64,000 nt of DNA from Flavobacterium phragmitis. Lineage in GTDB: Bacteria > Bacteroidota > Bacteroidia > Flavobacteriales > Flavobacteriaceae. Positions 34,314 to 43,062 of the stretch are shown here, piece by piece. The notes under the pieces were generated by a model that saw only the letters and a program-made list of their open reading frames with translations, made no database searches and was not told the DNA's origin. Each line of letters begins with the position of its first letter. Position 1 is the stretch's first letter. The position numbers were made by a program, and so were the translations under genes. Location of the stretch: contig NZ_FOMH01000008.1 in assembly GCF_900112575.1 (NCBI RefSeq), forward strand, positions 1-64,000, in the 5' to 3' direction.

Positions 34314-34673
34314 TCAAAGTAAACCTAGAACAGCAGGAGGCGCTCTTAATGCAAATAAACTGCCTTTGAAGAATGCAGAGACAGCTTGAGTGAAAGCTAA
34401 TACAGCTTTGGTTTCAATTTGTATTTTCTGAACAATTACAGCTTCAAATGTATTCGGAATATAAATGCTGAATGCAAAATGACAAACATGACATTTACTA
34501 TCTACATCGTGGCTATGCGTAATTTCTTTTTGATTGGCATTGGTATGATGCTCACAAGGTTTTTCTGCAAACTGTTTAAAAACATGTTCATAGGAATGCA
34601 TAGTCTGAAATAGCATTGCGGACAATACTACAATAGACATAAGGAAATTGATAATTAAAAATCGCTTCTTCAC
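34314..34673 (-). CDS. Small Cys/His-rich membrane or secreted protein (DUF2946-like)
   Basis: A 119-residue protein with an N-terminal hydrophobic segment (about 6-22). The His/Cys-rich middle reads CEHHTNANQKEITHSHDVDS followed by KCHVCHF, a second hydrophobic stretch follows, and the C terminus is LFALRAPPAVLGLL. The APP motif after a CxxC-type site is reminiscent of DUF2946-like proteins that often accompany metal or TonB systems. It precedes the ABC/TonB block on the same strand and could bind or sense a metal. The family assignment is by eye, and the function is not established. Confidence 0.65.
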   Translation of the reverse strand: MKKRFLIINFLMSIVVLSAMLFQTMHSYEHVFKQFAEKPCEHHTNANQKEITHSHDVDSKCHVCHFAFSIYIPNTFEAVIVQKIQIETKAVLAFTQAVSAFFKGSLFALRAPPAVLGLL

Positions 34674-34811
34674 TCCAAATAAACAGCTGGTTTTTTAGTG
34701 GCATTAAAAACGCAACAGTGTTGCAAAGATAGATATCTGATTTTGAAATATTCTAAAACCAACTTTATTTTTTTGAAAAGTTTATTCGTAAACTCTTATT
34801 TCATGCCCATT

Positions 34812-35243
34812 TTACAGGTTATTGTATAATAATTGCAAAGTATGAAAGTCAGAAGATCCATCAAAATATTTGTGCAAAACTTCCTGAAAAAGCGGTTCAC
34901 TGTTCTGGACACTGGCAAATAAAGTCATCGAAGATTTTAGTTTTTCAATATCATCAGTTACAAAAATTTCCTCGACTGTTTCTTCTTTTTTGATTAATTC
35001 GGAAGTGATTTCAACCAGATGTTTTCCTAAAATGGGATGTTCGAGAAAAGCAATTGCTTCGTCTGCATTTTTGATTTCGTAAAATTTAGAGGTGTCGCTG
35101 GAACCCATTCCTTTTATCTGAGGAAATACAAACCACATCCAAGGAGATTCTTTTTTACCATTTTTAATTTCGTCTAGAGCGGTCAGATATAATTTGTTCT
35201 GCGCATCTAAAAAACGAAGCAGTTCATTGTTGTTGTAGGCCAT
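34812..35243 (-). CDS. DUF1810 family protein
   Basis: A 143-residue cytosolic protein with the DUF1810 pattern: LLRFLDAQNKLYLTALDEIK near the start, WMWFVFPQIKGMG, SDTSKFYEIKNADEAIAFLE, HPILGKHLVEI, and the terminal LHKYFDGSSDFHTLQLL. The family is widespread and its biochemical role is not settled. It is isolated: nearest neighbours are 138 bases on one side and nearly 400 on the other. No regulatory sequence is clear. Confidence 0.85.
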   Translation of the reverse strand: MAYNNNELLRFLDAQNKLYLTALDEIKNGKKESPWMWFVFPQIKGMGSSDTSKFYEIKNADEAIAFLEHPILGKHLVEITSELIKKEETVEEIFVTDDIEKLKSSMTLFASVQNSEPLFQEVLHKYFDGSSDFHTLQLLYNNL

Positions 35244-35637
35244 TACTTACTGATATTTTTGGGGGCTATCAGGTGATAAATCTACTGAAAATATATTTAC
35301 TTGTATAGTATGAAATTCTTTTTTTTAACAGTGTTTTCAACCAAAAAGTTACAAAAGAATTATTGGAAATTTGAGACTAAATTCTAACAAAATAGATTAT
35401 ATATTATAAGAGAAGTTTTTCGATAATAATTATGCTTTAATAGAAAAAATCGTACTAAGAATTGATTTTTATGTTATAAAATATAGTTTTAATTCGTAAT
35501 TCTGTTATGATTTTCCTATTTTTACTAGACAGGTAGTTTGAAAACTGCTGTCATGAATTAAAATTTCAAATGATATTTACCACTTAGATATCAATTTTCT
35601 AACGAGCAAAATACGCTCACTTAAAAAACAAATGCTT
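35244..35637. other. Intergenic region without recognisable features
   Basis: An AT-rich stretch between divergent genes (DUF1810 on the minus strand, DapB-like on the plus strand). I see no gene, no strong palindrome, and none of the repeat families that fill the other gaps. It presumably contains the promoters of both genes. Confidence 0.5.
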
Positions 35638-36387
35638 ATGAAAATAGGATTAATCGGATTCGGAAAAACTGGAAAATCAGTAGCTTCAATATTATTGGAA
35701 AATAAAAAATTCTGCTTGGAATGGGTTTTAAGACAAAGTACCGTTTTAGAACATAGATCAGTTCCAGAATTTTTTGGAGTGCAGTCAGACGAACCCGGCT
35801 TAATCTATTCTAGTTCCAAAACTTCTATTGATGAGTTATTGGAAAAACACCCTGTCGATGTTATTATTGATTTTTCTTCTAGTGAAGGAATTTATACTTA
35901 TGGAGAAGTTGCAGCAAAGAAAAATGTAAAAATCATTTCGGCTATTTCACATTATAAAGACAAAGAATTGGCGTTTTTAAAGAAACTGGCCAAGAAAACA
36001 ACCGTATTTTGGTCGCCGAACATTACTTTAGGAGTTAATTTTTTATTGTTTGCATCTAAATTTTTAAAGAAAATAGCGCCTTGGGTAGATATCGAAGTAA
36101 ATGAAGAACATTTTAAAACCAAGCAGGGAACCTCTGGAACAGCGGTAAAAATTGCTGAAGCTTTAGATATTGATAAAGAAAATATCAATTCGGTTAGAGC
36201 GGGTGGAATTGTTGGAAAACATGAGGTTATTTTTGGATTCCCTTTTCAGACCGTACGTTTAATTCACGAATCTATTTCGAGAGAAGCTTTTGGAAACGGA
36301 GTTATTTTTGTTGCCGAAAATATTAAAGAGAAGGAAAAAGGATTGTATAATTTTGAAGATATTTTGACACCTTATTTTACAGTGTAG
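35638..36387 (+). CDS. dapB: Dihydrodipicolinate reductase-like protein (DapB family)
   Basis: A 249-residue protein from the ATG at 35638 (MKIGLIGFGKTGKSVASILL); an ATG six bases upstream would add two residues. The N-terminal Rossmann motif GFGKTG (8-13) binds NAD(P)H. The catalytic region reads NEEHFKTKQGTSGTA: His158 and Lys162 align with the catalytic His and Lys of DapB and SGTA is kept, but the usual second His is Phe and the DAP before SGTA is replaced by a shorter GT. DapB catalyses the second step of lysine/diaminopimelate synthesis. The altered loop could mean a paralogue with changed specificity. There are no lysine-pathway neighbours. Confidence 0.78.
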   Translation: MKIGLIGFGKTGKSVASILLENKKFCLEWVLRQSTVLEHRSVPEFFGVQSDEPGLIYSSSKTSIDELLEKHPVDVIIDFSSSEGIYTYGEVAAKKNVKIISAISHYKDKELAFLKKLAKKTTVFWSPNITLGVNFLLFASKFLKKIAPWVDIEVNEEHFKTKQGTSGTAVKIAEALDIDKENINSVRAGGIVGKHEVIFGFPFQTVRLIHESISREAFGNGVIFVAENIKEKEKGLYNFEDILTPYFTV

Positions 36388-36390
36388 TTT

Positions 36391-36570
36391 TTTTGCCACG
36401 AAGGCACGAAGACACAAATTTTTTTTTCTCATATTTTTGTCATTTCGACTGAAAGGAGAAATCACACTCGTATTTACACAAAGAGAATCGCCAATCTTTG
36501 TAGAGTTTCTGGTGTGATTTGCTTCGCCTATTCGCTATTGCTCGGGTCTCCTTTCAGTCGAAATGACAAA
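36391..36570. repeat. Inverted repeat element with perfect 24-base arms
   Basis: The left arm 36436-36459 (starting TTTGTCATTTCGACTG) is the exact reverse complement of the right arm 36547-36570. The interior carries GAATCGCCAATCTTTGTAGA and GTTTCTGGTGTGATTT, blocks shared with the elements at 27837, 58128 and 62207. A GCCACGAAGGCACGAAGAC repeat lies just before at 36394. No gene is present. Confidence 0.85.
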
Positions 36571-36580
36571 TCATACATAG

Positions 36581-37327
36581 CTATTTCCTAAAAGTCAAAG
36601 CTTTCATATATTCCAAATTCATTCGGGCAATAGAGAGAACCGAAATTCCCTGTGGACATTCAATTTCACAGGCTCTTGTATCGGAGCAGTTTCCAAAACC
36701 TTGAAGATCCATTTGTTTGACCATGTTAAGAGCACGTTTGGGAGCTTCTACTTTTCCTTGTGGCAGCAAAGCCAAATGCGTTATTTTGGCTCCTACGAAC
36801 AAAGCGGCGCTGGCATTTTTGCAGGAAGCTACACAGGCGCCACAACCAATACAGGCAGCGGCATCAAAAGCTTCTTCTGCGGTTTCATAAGAAATAGGAA
36901 TACTGTTGGCTTCCGGTGCTTGTCCTGTCGAGGCTCCTATAAAACCTCCTGAAGCAATAATAGTATCAAATGCTTTTCGGTCAATCTTTAAATCGCGTAA
37001 AACGGGAAAAGCTTTGGCGCGAAAGGGTTCAATATAAATTGTATCACCATCTTTAAAACTTCGCATATGAAGCTGACAGGTTGTGGTATTTCTTAAAGGC
37101 CCATGTGCTCTTCCATTAATCATAACACCGCATTGTCCGCAAATTCCTTCCCGGCAATCGTGATCGAATTCGATAACTCGTTCGCCTTGCTGAATTAGGT
37201 TTTCGTTTAGGAGATCCAACATCTCAAGAAAAGACATATGTTCTGAAACTCCATCAATTTCATAATCTGTCATTTCTCCTTTTGATGAAGTATCAAACTG
37301 TCGCCAAATTTTTAGATAAAGTTTCAT
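36581..37327 (-). CDS. sdhB: Succinate dehydrogenase/fumarate reductase iron-sulfur subunit
   Basis: A 248-residue protein carrying the electron-transfer clusters of complex II. The [2Fe-2S] motif is [10 protein letters not shown] with a further Cys in TTTCQLHM. The C-terminal ferredoxin-like part has [11 protein letters not shown] and [14 protein letters not shown]. It acts on the cytoplasmic face of the inner membrane with the flavoprotein encoded 66 bases upstream. No cytochrome b anchor gene (sdhC) is adjacent on either side. Confidence 0.93.
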   Translation of the reverse strand: MKLYLKIWRQFDTSSKGEMTDYEIDGVSEHMSFLEMLDLLNENLIQQGERVIEFDHDCREGICGQCGVMINGRAHGPLRNTTTCQLHMRSFKDGDTIYIEPFRAKAFPVLRDLKIDRKAFDTIIASGGFIGASTGQAPEANSIPISYETAEEAFDAAACIGCGACVASCKNASAALFVGAKITHLALLPQGKVEAPKRALNMVKQMDLQGFGNCSDTRACEIECPQGISVLSIARMNLEYMKALTFRK

Positions 37328-37393
37328 GGTACTTATGTTTGTTGTTTGTTGTTGCCCTTAGTTCTTTATAACTCTTAACCCTTAACTCCTAAC

Positions 37394-39304
37394 TTATTTA
37401 TAACTTCTAACCGCAAGTTCTACCGCTTCGAAGACTAAAGGTTCTTTATGAAGTTCTGGTTCTTTATTTTGTCCTTTCCATTCCCAAGCCGAAACGTAAC
37501 AGAATTCTTCATCATTTCTTACGGCTTCTCCATCTGTAGTTTGGTATTCTTCTCTGAAATGTGCGCCACAGGATTCTTCACGTTGTAAGGCATCGTAGCA
37601 CATTAATTCGGCTAATTCTATGTAATCGGCAATTCGGCCAGCTTTTTCCAGTTCACTGTTTAAAGTGTTATCGCCTGTAATTCTGAGGTCTTTTTCAAAT
37701 GAAGCTTTCAATTCTTTAATTTCAATTATGGCTTCTTCGAGATTTTTTCTGTTTCTGGAAAGACCACATTTTTCGTAGAGAAGACGACCGATTTTTTTAT
37801 GAAAATAATCTGCTGAAAGTGTTCCGTTGGTATGCAAAAAACGATCTAATTGTCTTCTGACAGTATTTTCAGCTTCTTCAAAAGCAGGATGTGAAATATC
37901 AAATTTTGTTGCGTTTAATTCGCCAGCTAAATAATTTGGAATCGTGTAAGGTGCAATAAAATAACCGTCGACACAAGCCTGAAGCAATGAATTTGCACCA
38001 AGACGATTGGCACCATGATCGGCAAAATTGGCTTCGCCTAAAGCAAATAAACCTGGAATTGTGGTCATTAATTCATAATCGACCCATAATCCGCCCATTG
38101 TAAAGTGTGCAGAAGGAGAGATTAACATTGGTTCTTTATAAGCGTTTATTCCAGTAATCTTTTCATACATGGTAAAAAGGTTACTGTACTTAGCTTCGAT
38201 TTTATCTTTTCCCTGAGCTTTTATGGCATCAGAGAAATCGAGATAAATAGCATTTTTCATTGGACCCACGCCATGTCCAGCATCGATTCTTTCTTTGGCG
38301 GCACGGGAAGAAATATCTCTTGGCGCTAGATTTCCAAAAGAAGGATAACGGCGTTCTAAATAATAATCTCGTTCTTCTTCGGGAATGGAATTGGCAGTTC
38401 TTTCATCATTTGCTCTTTTAGGAACCCAAATGCGTCCGTCATTTCGAAGTGATTCTGACATTAAAGTCAGTTTGGACTGATTTTCACCATGCTGCGGGAG
38501 TGAAGTAGGATGAAACTGAATCCAGCTCACACCAGCCATATAAGCCCCTTTTTTGTGTGCTCTCCAAACAGCAGAACTATTACAGCCCATTGCCAGAGTA
38601 GACAAATAATAGACTTTTCCGTAACCACCAGAAGCCAGTACAACGGCATCAGCCACATGACGTTCTAGTTTTCCTGTTTCGAGATTTCGCGCTATTATGC
38701 CTTTGGCTTTGCCATCAATAACAACTAATTCAAGCATTTCGTGGCGAGTATACAGTGCCACTTTTCCTAAAGCAACCTGTCTTTCCAGAGCCTGATAAGC
38801 GCCCAATAAAAGCTGTTGTCCGGTTTGTCCTCTTGCATAAAAGGTTCGGGAAACCTGAACGCCTCCAAAGGATCGATTGTTTAAATAACCAGCATATTCT
38901 CTTGCAAAAGGAACGCCCTGCGCTACAGCATGATCAATAAGATGAGCAGAACATTCGGCTAAACGATAGACATTGGCTTCACGCGATCTGAAATCACCGC
39001 CTTTAATGGTATCGTAAAACATTCTGAAAGTGCTGTCTCCATCGTTTTTGTAGTTCTTAGCTGCATTTACACCACCTTGTGCAGCGACAGAATGGGCACG
39101 TCTGGGAGAGTCTTGAAAACAAAAAGACTTAATATTATAGCCTTGTTCTGCCAGAGATGCCGCACATGAAGCACCTGCAAGACCTGTACCAACGACTATA
39201 ATAGTAAGCTTTTTTCGATTTGCCGGATTTACCAGTTTGGCTTTCGCTTTATAAGTACTCCATTTTTCAGAAAGAGGTCCTTCAGGTATTTTTGATTTCA
39301 TCAT
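37394..39304 (-). CDS. sdhA: Succinate dehydrogenase/fumarate reductase flavoprotein subunit
   Basis: The catalytic subunit of complex II, 636 residues. The FAD-binding motif [10 protein letters not shown] lies at about 37-46. HSVAAQGG contains His71, the expected site of covalent FAD attachment. The substrate-binding HPTSLPQHG and catalytic [12 protein letters not shown] segments are present. The C-terminal helical domain reads [20 protein letters not shown] then GAHFREEY. It oxidises succinate to fumarate, or the reverse. The iron-sulfur subunit gene follows. Upstream there are only 92 bases before an unrelated gene, so the membrane-anchor gene normally found before sdhA is missing here. 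Confidence 0.94.
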   Translation of the reverse strand: MMKSKIPEGPLSEKWSTYKAKAKLVNPANRKKLTIIVVGTGLAGASCAASLAEQGYNIKSFCFQDSPRRAHSVAAQGGVNAAKNYKNDGDSTFRMFYDTIKGGDFRSREANVYRLAECSAHLIDHAVAQGVPFAREYAGYLNNRSFGGVQVSRTFYARGQTGQQLLLGAYQALERQVALGKVALYTRHEMLELVVIDGKAKGIIARNLETGKLERHVADAVVLASGGYGKVYYLSTLAMGCNSSAVWRAHKKGAYMAGVSWIQFHPTSLPQHGENQSKLTLMSESLRNDGRIWVPKRANDERTANSIPEEERDYYLERRYPSFGNLAPRDISSRAAKERIDAGHGVGPMKNAIYLDFSDAIKAQGKDKIEAKYSNLFTMYEKITGINAYKEPMLISPSAHFTMGGLWVDYELMTTIPGLFALGEANFADHGANRLGANSLLQACVDGYFIAPYTIPNYLAGELNATKFDISHPAFEEAENTVRRQLDRFLHTNGTLSADYFHKKIGRLLYEKCGLSRNRKNLEEAIIEIKELKASFEKDLRITGDNTLNSELEKAGRIADYIELAELMCYDALQREESCGAHFREEYQTTDGEAVRNDEEFCYVSAWEWKGQNKEPELHKEPLVFEAVELAVRSYK

Positions 39305-39396
39305 TTTTATTGTTTTAAAATGAATGGATACAAAACTTTAAAAAGCAATTATACTTTAGAGACTCTAATATACTATAAAAATCTTATAAAATAAAA

Positions 39397-42312
39397 TTAT
39401 TGTTTGCTGATTATCATGGCTTTATTGCTTGCGTCTGATTTTATGAAATAGATTCCGGAAGGATGTTCAGAAATGGAAATAACATTTCCTGTGCCTTCTT
39501 TAATTTTACTCCCTGTGACAGAATAAATAGTCCATTCCAATTCCTTTGACAAATGAAATATTCCTTTTGACGGATTGGGATAAACTATAATTTCGTTAGA
39601 TTCTTCATTCGGATTTTCAACGCCTAAATTGCAGTTTTCTACCATATAAGCAACCGTTTTCGTATTGTTACCATTTGAATTTGTTACAGTTAATGATACG
39701 TTTCTAGTTCCTTCAGTAGAAAAAATAACAGCATGAGGACCATTTCCCGTTGCAGTTTGTGGTTGTGCGCCTGCGCCAAAATTCCAGGAATAAGAATCAA
39801 CAGTACCAACAGAAACCGATGTGAAATTTACAGCAGTATTTAAACAGCCCATTTGCGGACTGAATTCAAAATCGGCAATAGGAGCAGTGGTACTTCCAGA
39901 AAGTACGAACTCCATTTTATTTACATTGATGTCATTTTCTTCAAAGTATAACATAATTACATGAGTTCCTTGTGTCAATGGGATATTTGGAATTGCAACC
40001 GTCTGCCAGTTCTGAAAACCTCCTGTATTAGGTATATTGACAGTTCCGGTTGCATTTATGCCATCTACTTTTAAATGTAGTTTTCTTGTATTGTAGGGAG
40101 TAGCAATTCTCAGATTTATAGTATAATTTCCTGTCGTATTTACTTTCGCAGTATATTTCAACCATTCATCTTTTACAACATACGCCAGATTAAATCCACC
40201 TTCGTTGCAGGCTTCAGTTCCAACTCGGTCGCCCGGTCTGTAGGCAGTGTCACCGCCGGCATTTATATCGAAAATTGCCTCTGGACCAATATCATAGTTT
40301 TCAGCTTCGATAATACCTGGTATTTGAGCAATTATTCCTTGGTAAGGAGCATTTTGAAGTACAGTTGGAGTGTAAAATGCAGTGTAAGTTATTGTTCCTG
40401 TCGCTGGCGCTTTAAAAGTTTGATTAGCAGTTCCGCCTTGACTCCAATGATCGAAATCGTAGCGAATATTGCCTACATACTGAGGAGTTGGTGCATTTAA
40501 CGTTTGTAAAGCAGCATTGGCTACAACTTGTTTTGTAGAAGGCGCGGTAACAGGTTTTTGATTGAATTCTAAATTCAGAGGAACTGGAGAACTTGTTGTC
40601 GTTACATCAACCAAATTAGGTTTAATATCCACAAAACTTGTTGCGGTTAATCCATTACTGTCAGTTACTTTTACGGTAAAACGATACCAGACATTTGGCG
40701 TTTTTTCGCCTTGATTGGAAGCAGTGAAATTTCCAGATTTCACACCTTGCGGACTTGCTCCTGGATGGGAATGTCCTGCTCCCGGAATGTCTTCGTGAAA
40801 AAGATCCATGCTCCATGAAAATGCGCTTGCGGGAAGTACTCCGTCTTCAATATCGTTTGCTGTGGCTTCAAAATAAACAATATCGTCAGCATTCCATTTT
40901 AATGTTGGTAATGGAGAAATTATGGATACTGTTGGAACATTGCTAAATGGGGTTACAGTTAAAATAGCCTGATTACTTGTTACATTTCCTGCTGAATTGG
41001 TCACCACAACTCTGTAATTTCCAGCATTTGAATTGGTCACGTTTGGAATGGTATAACTTGCCCCAGTTGCTCCGTTAATAGTAACATTGTTAAACTGCCA
41101 TTGATAAGTTAAACCAGTTCCACTTGCCGAAACTGTAAAAGTTACAGGATTGGTTTCCATTATAGACTGAGAGAGTGGATGGTTTACTATTGTTGGGGCA
41201 GCAGTTTCAATATAGTCGAGTTTGATTAAGGAACCGTTGTTTCCATAAGCACAATAATAAATGTATCCATCGTTTCCTAACATCATTCCCAACGCCTGCT
41301 GTTGTGGAGCGGTAAAAAAGACGGTTGAAACTGGATCGGCAATATTTGGGTCAAATGATCTGATTTCTGTTCGGACAAAATCTTTAATGATAAATTTTCC
41401 CTGAAGATTTGGATAACGTGATATAGTTGGATTATAAAGTACGCCATTAGTCAAGGCATTTCCAATACTTCCAGTTGCGTATGTAAAGATTGGATTCGTA
41501 AATAAATTGGTTTCGGTTTGTTTTCCGTCGCCTCCCTGCGGATGTCCCCAGGCATAATTACGAATAGTGGGATTACTGATTTCATTTACTTCTTCCCATG
41601 AAGTTCCTACATCTAAAACAAAAAGTTTGTTGGCAGTTTCATTAGCAACTAATCTCCACGGATTTCTAAAGCCATATACCCAGATGCTTTGTCTTTGTAT
41701 AGAACCGCTTCCATAGTAAGGATTTCCAGGAGCAGGTTCTCCGTCCTCTGTCAGACGAAGAATTTTTCCTTTATAAGTATCTAAGTTCTGAGAATTGGTA
41801 TTCAGCTGACTGTCACCAACAGTGACATATAGGTAACCATTAAAGAATTTTAAGTCACCGCCATTATGAAATCCGCCACCAATTGGCTCCAAAAGCAAGA
41901 TTTCTTGCCTGCTAACAACCTGATTGTTGGCATCAATCTTAATTCGTTCAATTCTATGACGAATTACATTGGCATCATTTATAGAATAAAAAACATAAAT
42001 GTATCCGTTCGAAGTGAAATTCGGATGTAATGTAAGTCCGAGTAAACCTTGTTCGTTGTCAGTTACAGTTGTCACGGTAAACACAGTTGAAACCACACTA
42101 TTCTGGAATACTTTTACGATACCGCCTCTTTCTGCTATAAAAATTCTTCCATCAGAAGATTGTTCCAAAGCGAGTCCTTCTCTTATTACTGCAGTAGGAG
42201 CAAGGTTTTGGGTAATATATTGTGAGTAGGATAGTGAGGAAATAAATAATATTACAATAAGTAATAATTGCCTAAGTAGTTTTTGGATTCTAAGTAGTAG
42301 ATTTTTTTTCAT
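39397..42312 (-). CDS. Secreted modular PQQ-type sugar dehydrogenase with CBM and T9SS tail
   Basis: A 971-residue secreted protein. After a signal peptide (cleavage near 31) comes a glucose/sorbosone dehydrogenase-like beta-propeller at about 35-375 (GLALEQSSDGRIFIAERGG, LLGLTLHPNF, GGGFHNGGDLKF, WGHPQGGDG). An Ig-like domain follows at about 380-455 (YQWQFNNVTINGATGASYTI), then a region at about 465-570 with YFEATANDIEDG. A CBM6-like carbohydrate-binding domain lies at about 665-810 (IPGIIEAENYD and GGDTAYRPGDRVG), a PKD domain at about 815-895 (DFEFSPQMGC, YSWNFGAGAQ), and a C-terminal Por secretion tail (VYPNPSKGIFHLS). It probably oxidises sugars bound at a polysaccharide surface. Export through the type IX system is inferred from the tail. 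Confidence 0.9.
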   Translation of the reverse strand: MKKNLLLRIQKLLRQLLLIVILFISSLSYSQYITQNLAPTAVIREGLALEQSSDGRIFIAERGGIVKVFQNSVVSTVFTVTTVTDNEQGLLGLTLHPNFTSNGYIYVFYSINDANVIRHRIERIKIDANNQVVSRQEILLLEPIGGGFHNGGDLKFFNGYLYVTVGDSQLNTNSQNLDTYKGKILRLTEDGEPAPGNPYYGSGSIQRQSIWVYGFRNPWRLVANETANKLFVLDVGTSWEEVNEISNPTIRNYAWGHPQGGDGKQTETNLFTNPIFTYATGSIGNALTNGVLYNPTISRYPNLQGKFIIKDFVRTEIRSFDPNIADPVSTVFFTAPQQQALGMMLGNDGYIYYCAYGNNGSLIKLDYIETAAPTIVNHPLSQSIMETNPVTFTVSASGTGLTYQWQFNNVTINGATGASYTIPNVTNSNAGNYRVVVTNSAGNVTSNQAILTVTPFSNVPTVSIISPLPTLKWNADDIVYFEATANDIEDGVLPASAFSWSMDLFHEDIPGAGHSHPGASPQGVKSGNFTASNQGEKTPNVWYRFTVKVTDSNGLTATSFVDIKPNLVDVTTTSSPVPLNLEFNQKPVTAPSTKQVVANAALQTLNAPTPQYVGNIRYDFDHWSQGGTANQTFKAPATGTITYTAFYTPTVLQNAPYQGIIAQIPGIIEAENYDIGPEAIFDINAGGDTAYRPGDRVGTEACNEGGFNLAYVVKDEWLKYTAKVNTTGNYTINLRIATPYNTRKLHLKVDGINATGTVNIPNTGGFQNWQTVAIPNIPLTQGTHVIMLYFEENDINVNKMEFVLSGSTTAPIADFEFSPQMGCLNTAVNFTSVSVGTVDSYSWNFGAGAQPQTATGNGPHAVIFSTEGTRNVSLTVTNSNGNNTKTVAYMVENCNLGVENPNEESNEIIVYPNPSKGIFHLSKELEWTIYSVTGSKIKEGTGNVISISEHPSGIYFIKSDASNKAMIISKQ

Positions 42313-42566
42313 ATTTATTCAGGATTTTTTTGATTTGGGTACTCAAATTTAATTCTTTTGTGCGTAATTGTTTGTTATTCAGGTGTTATGTTTCAATAAT
42401 GACAAAATGATGGCATTGCTGCATTCAAGAATACTTGATAGTTATAATTTTTCTGTAAAGTTTTTGTAGTGTTTTGATTGTACTTCAAATGCTCTAAAAA
42501 GTCTCAGTAAAAATGAAAAATCTTTGAAGTGCTTAATCTATTTTGTGCAATTGTTTATTTTATTTG

Positions 42567-42606
42567 TTTGATATATCAAATAAATAATTATATTTGATAT
42601 ATCAAT
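42567..42606 (+). promoter_or_regulatory. MarR promoter with two operator palindromes
   Basis: TTTG (42567-42570) and TATATTTG (42589-42596) are 18 bases apart, a consensus Bacteroidota promoter for the MarR gene starting at 42620. The palindrome TTTGATATATCAAA (42567-42580) covers the -33 box. A second near-identical copy (42593-42606) covers the end of the -7 box. The copies are 26 bases apart, about two and a half turns. This is the arrangement expected for MarR autorepression. Confidence 0.75.
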
Positions 42607-42619
42607 TAATTGCATAAAA

Positions 42620-43060
42620 ATGAAGAAGAAAACACCAACTGGTACCGTACTTTATACTATTGAACAGACTATAAAGGAGTACAGGAAAATTTGCCAGAAA
42701 AACATTCAAAAAATAGTGAGTGATATTACAGTTGATCAGTGTTTGGTATTAATTATCCTGAATGATAATTCAAATATTTCTCAAATCGAGATGGCAAGAC
42801 TCATTTTTAAGGACAATGCTTCTGTTACTAGAATTATTGAATTAATGGTTAAAAAAGATTATCTGGTTAGAGAAGAAAATGAATTAGATAAAAGAAAATC
42901 AAAGCTTGTAATTACCGAAAAAGGTTTGCATACAATAGATTTGCTGACTCCTGTCTTTAATTTAAACCGGAAAACGGCACTCGATGGTTTGTCTGCGGAA
43001 GAAATTGAACAGCTTGATCGAATTCTTCATAAAATAATTTCAAATTGTAAAACTTCATAA
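42620..43060 (+). CDS. MarR-family transcriptional regulator
   Basis: A 146-residue winged-helix regulator. The recognition region reads ISQIEMARLIFKDNASVTRI with the wing YLVREENELDKRKSKLVITE KGLH (about 95-115), both typical of MarR proteins. The paired palindromes over its promoter suggest that it represses its own transcription. The S41 peptidase gene begins two bases after the stop codon, so it is controlled together with the regulator. The inducing ligand is unknown. Confidence 0.9.
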   Translation: MKKKTPTGTVLYTIEQTIKEYRKICQKNIQKIVSDITVDQCLVLIILNDNSNISQIEMARLIFKDNASVTRIIELMVKKDYLVREENELDKRKSKLVITEKGLHTIDLLTPVFNLNRKTALDGLSAEEIEQLDRILHKIISNCKTS

Positions 43061-43062
43061 AA

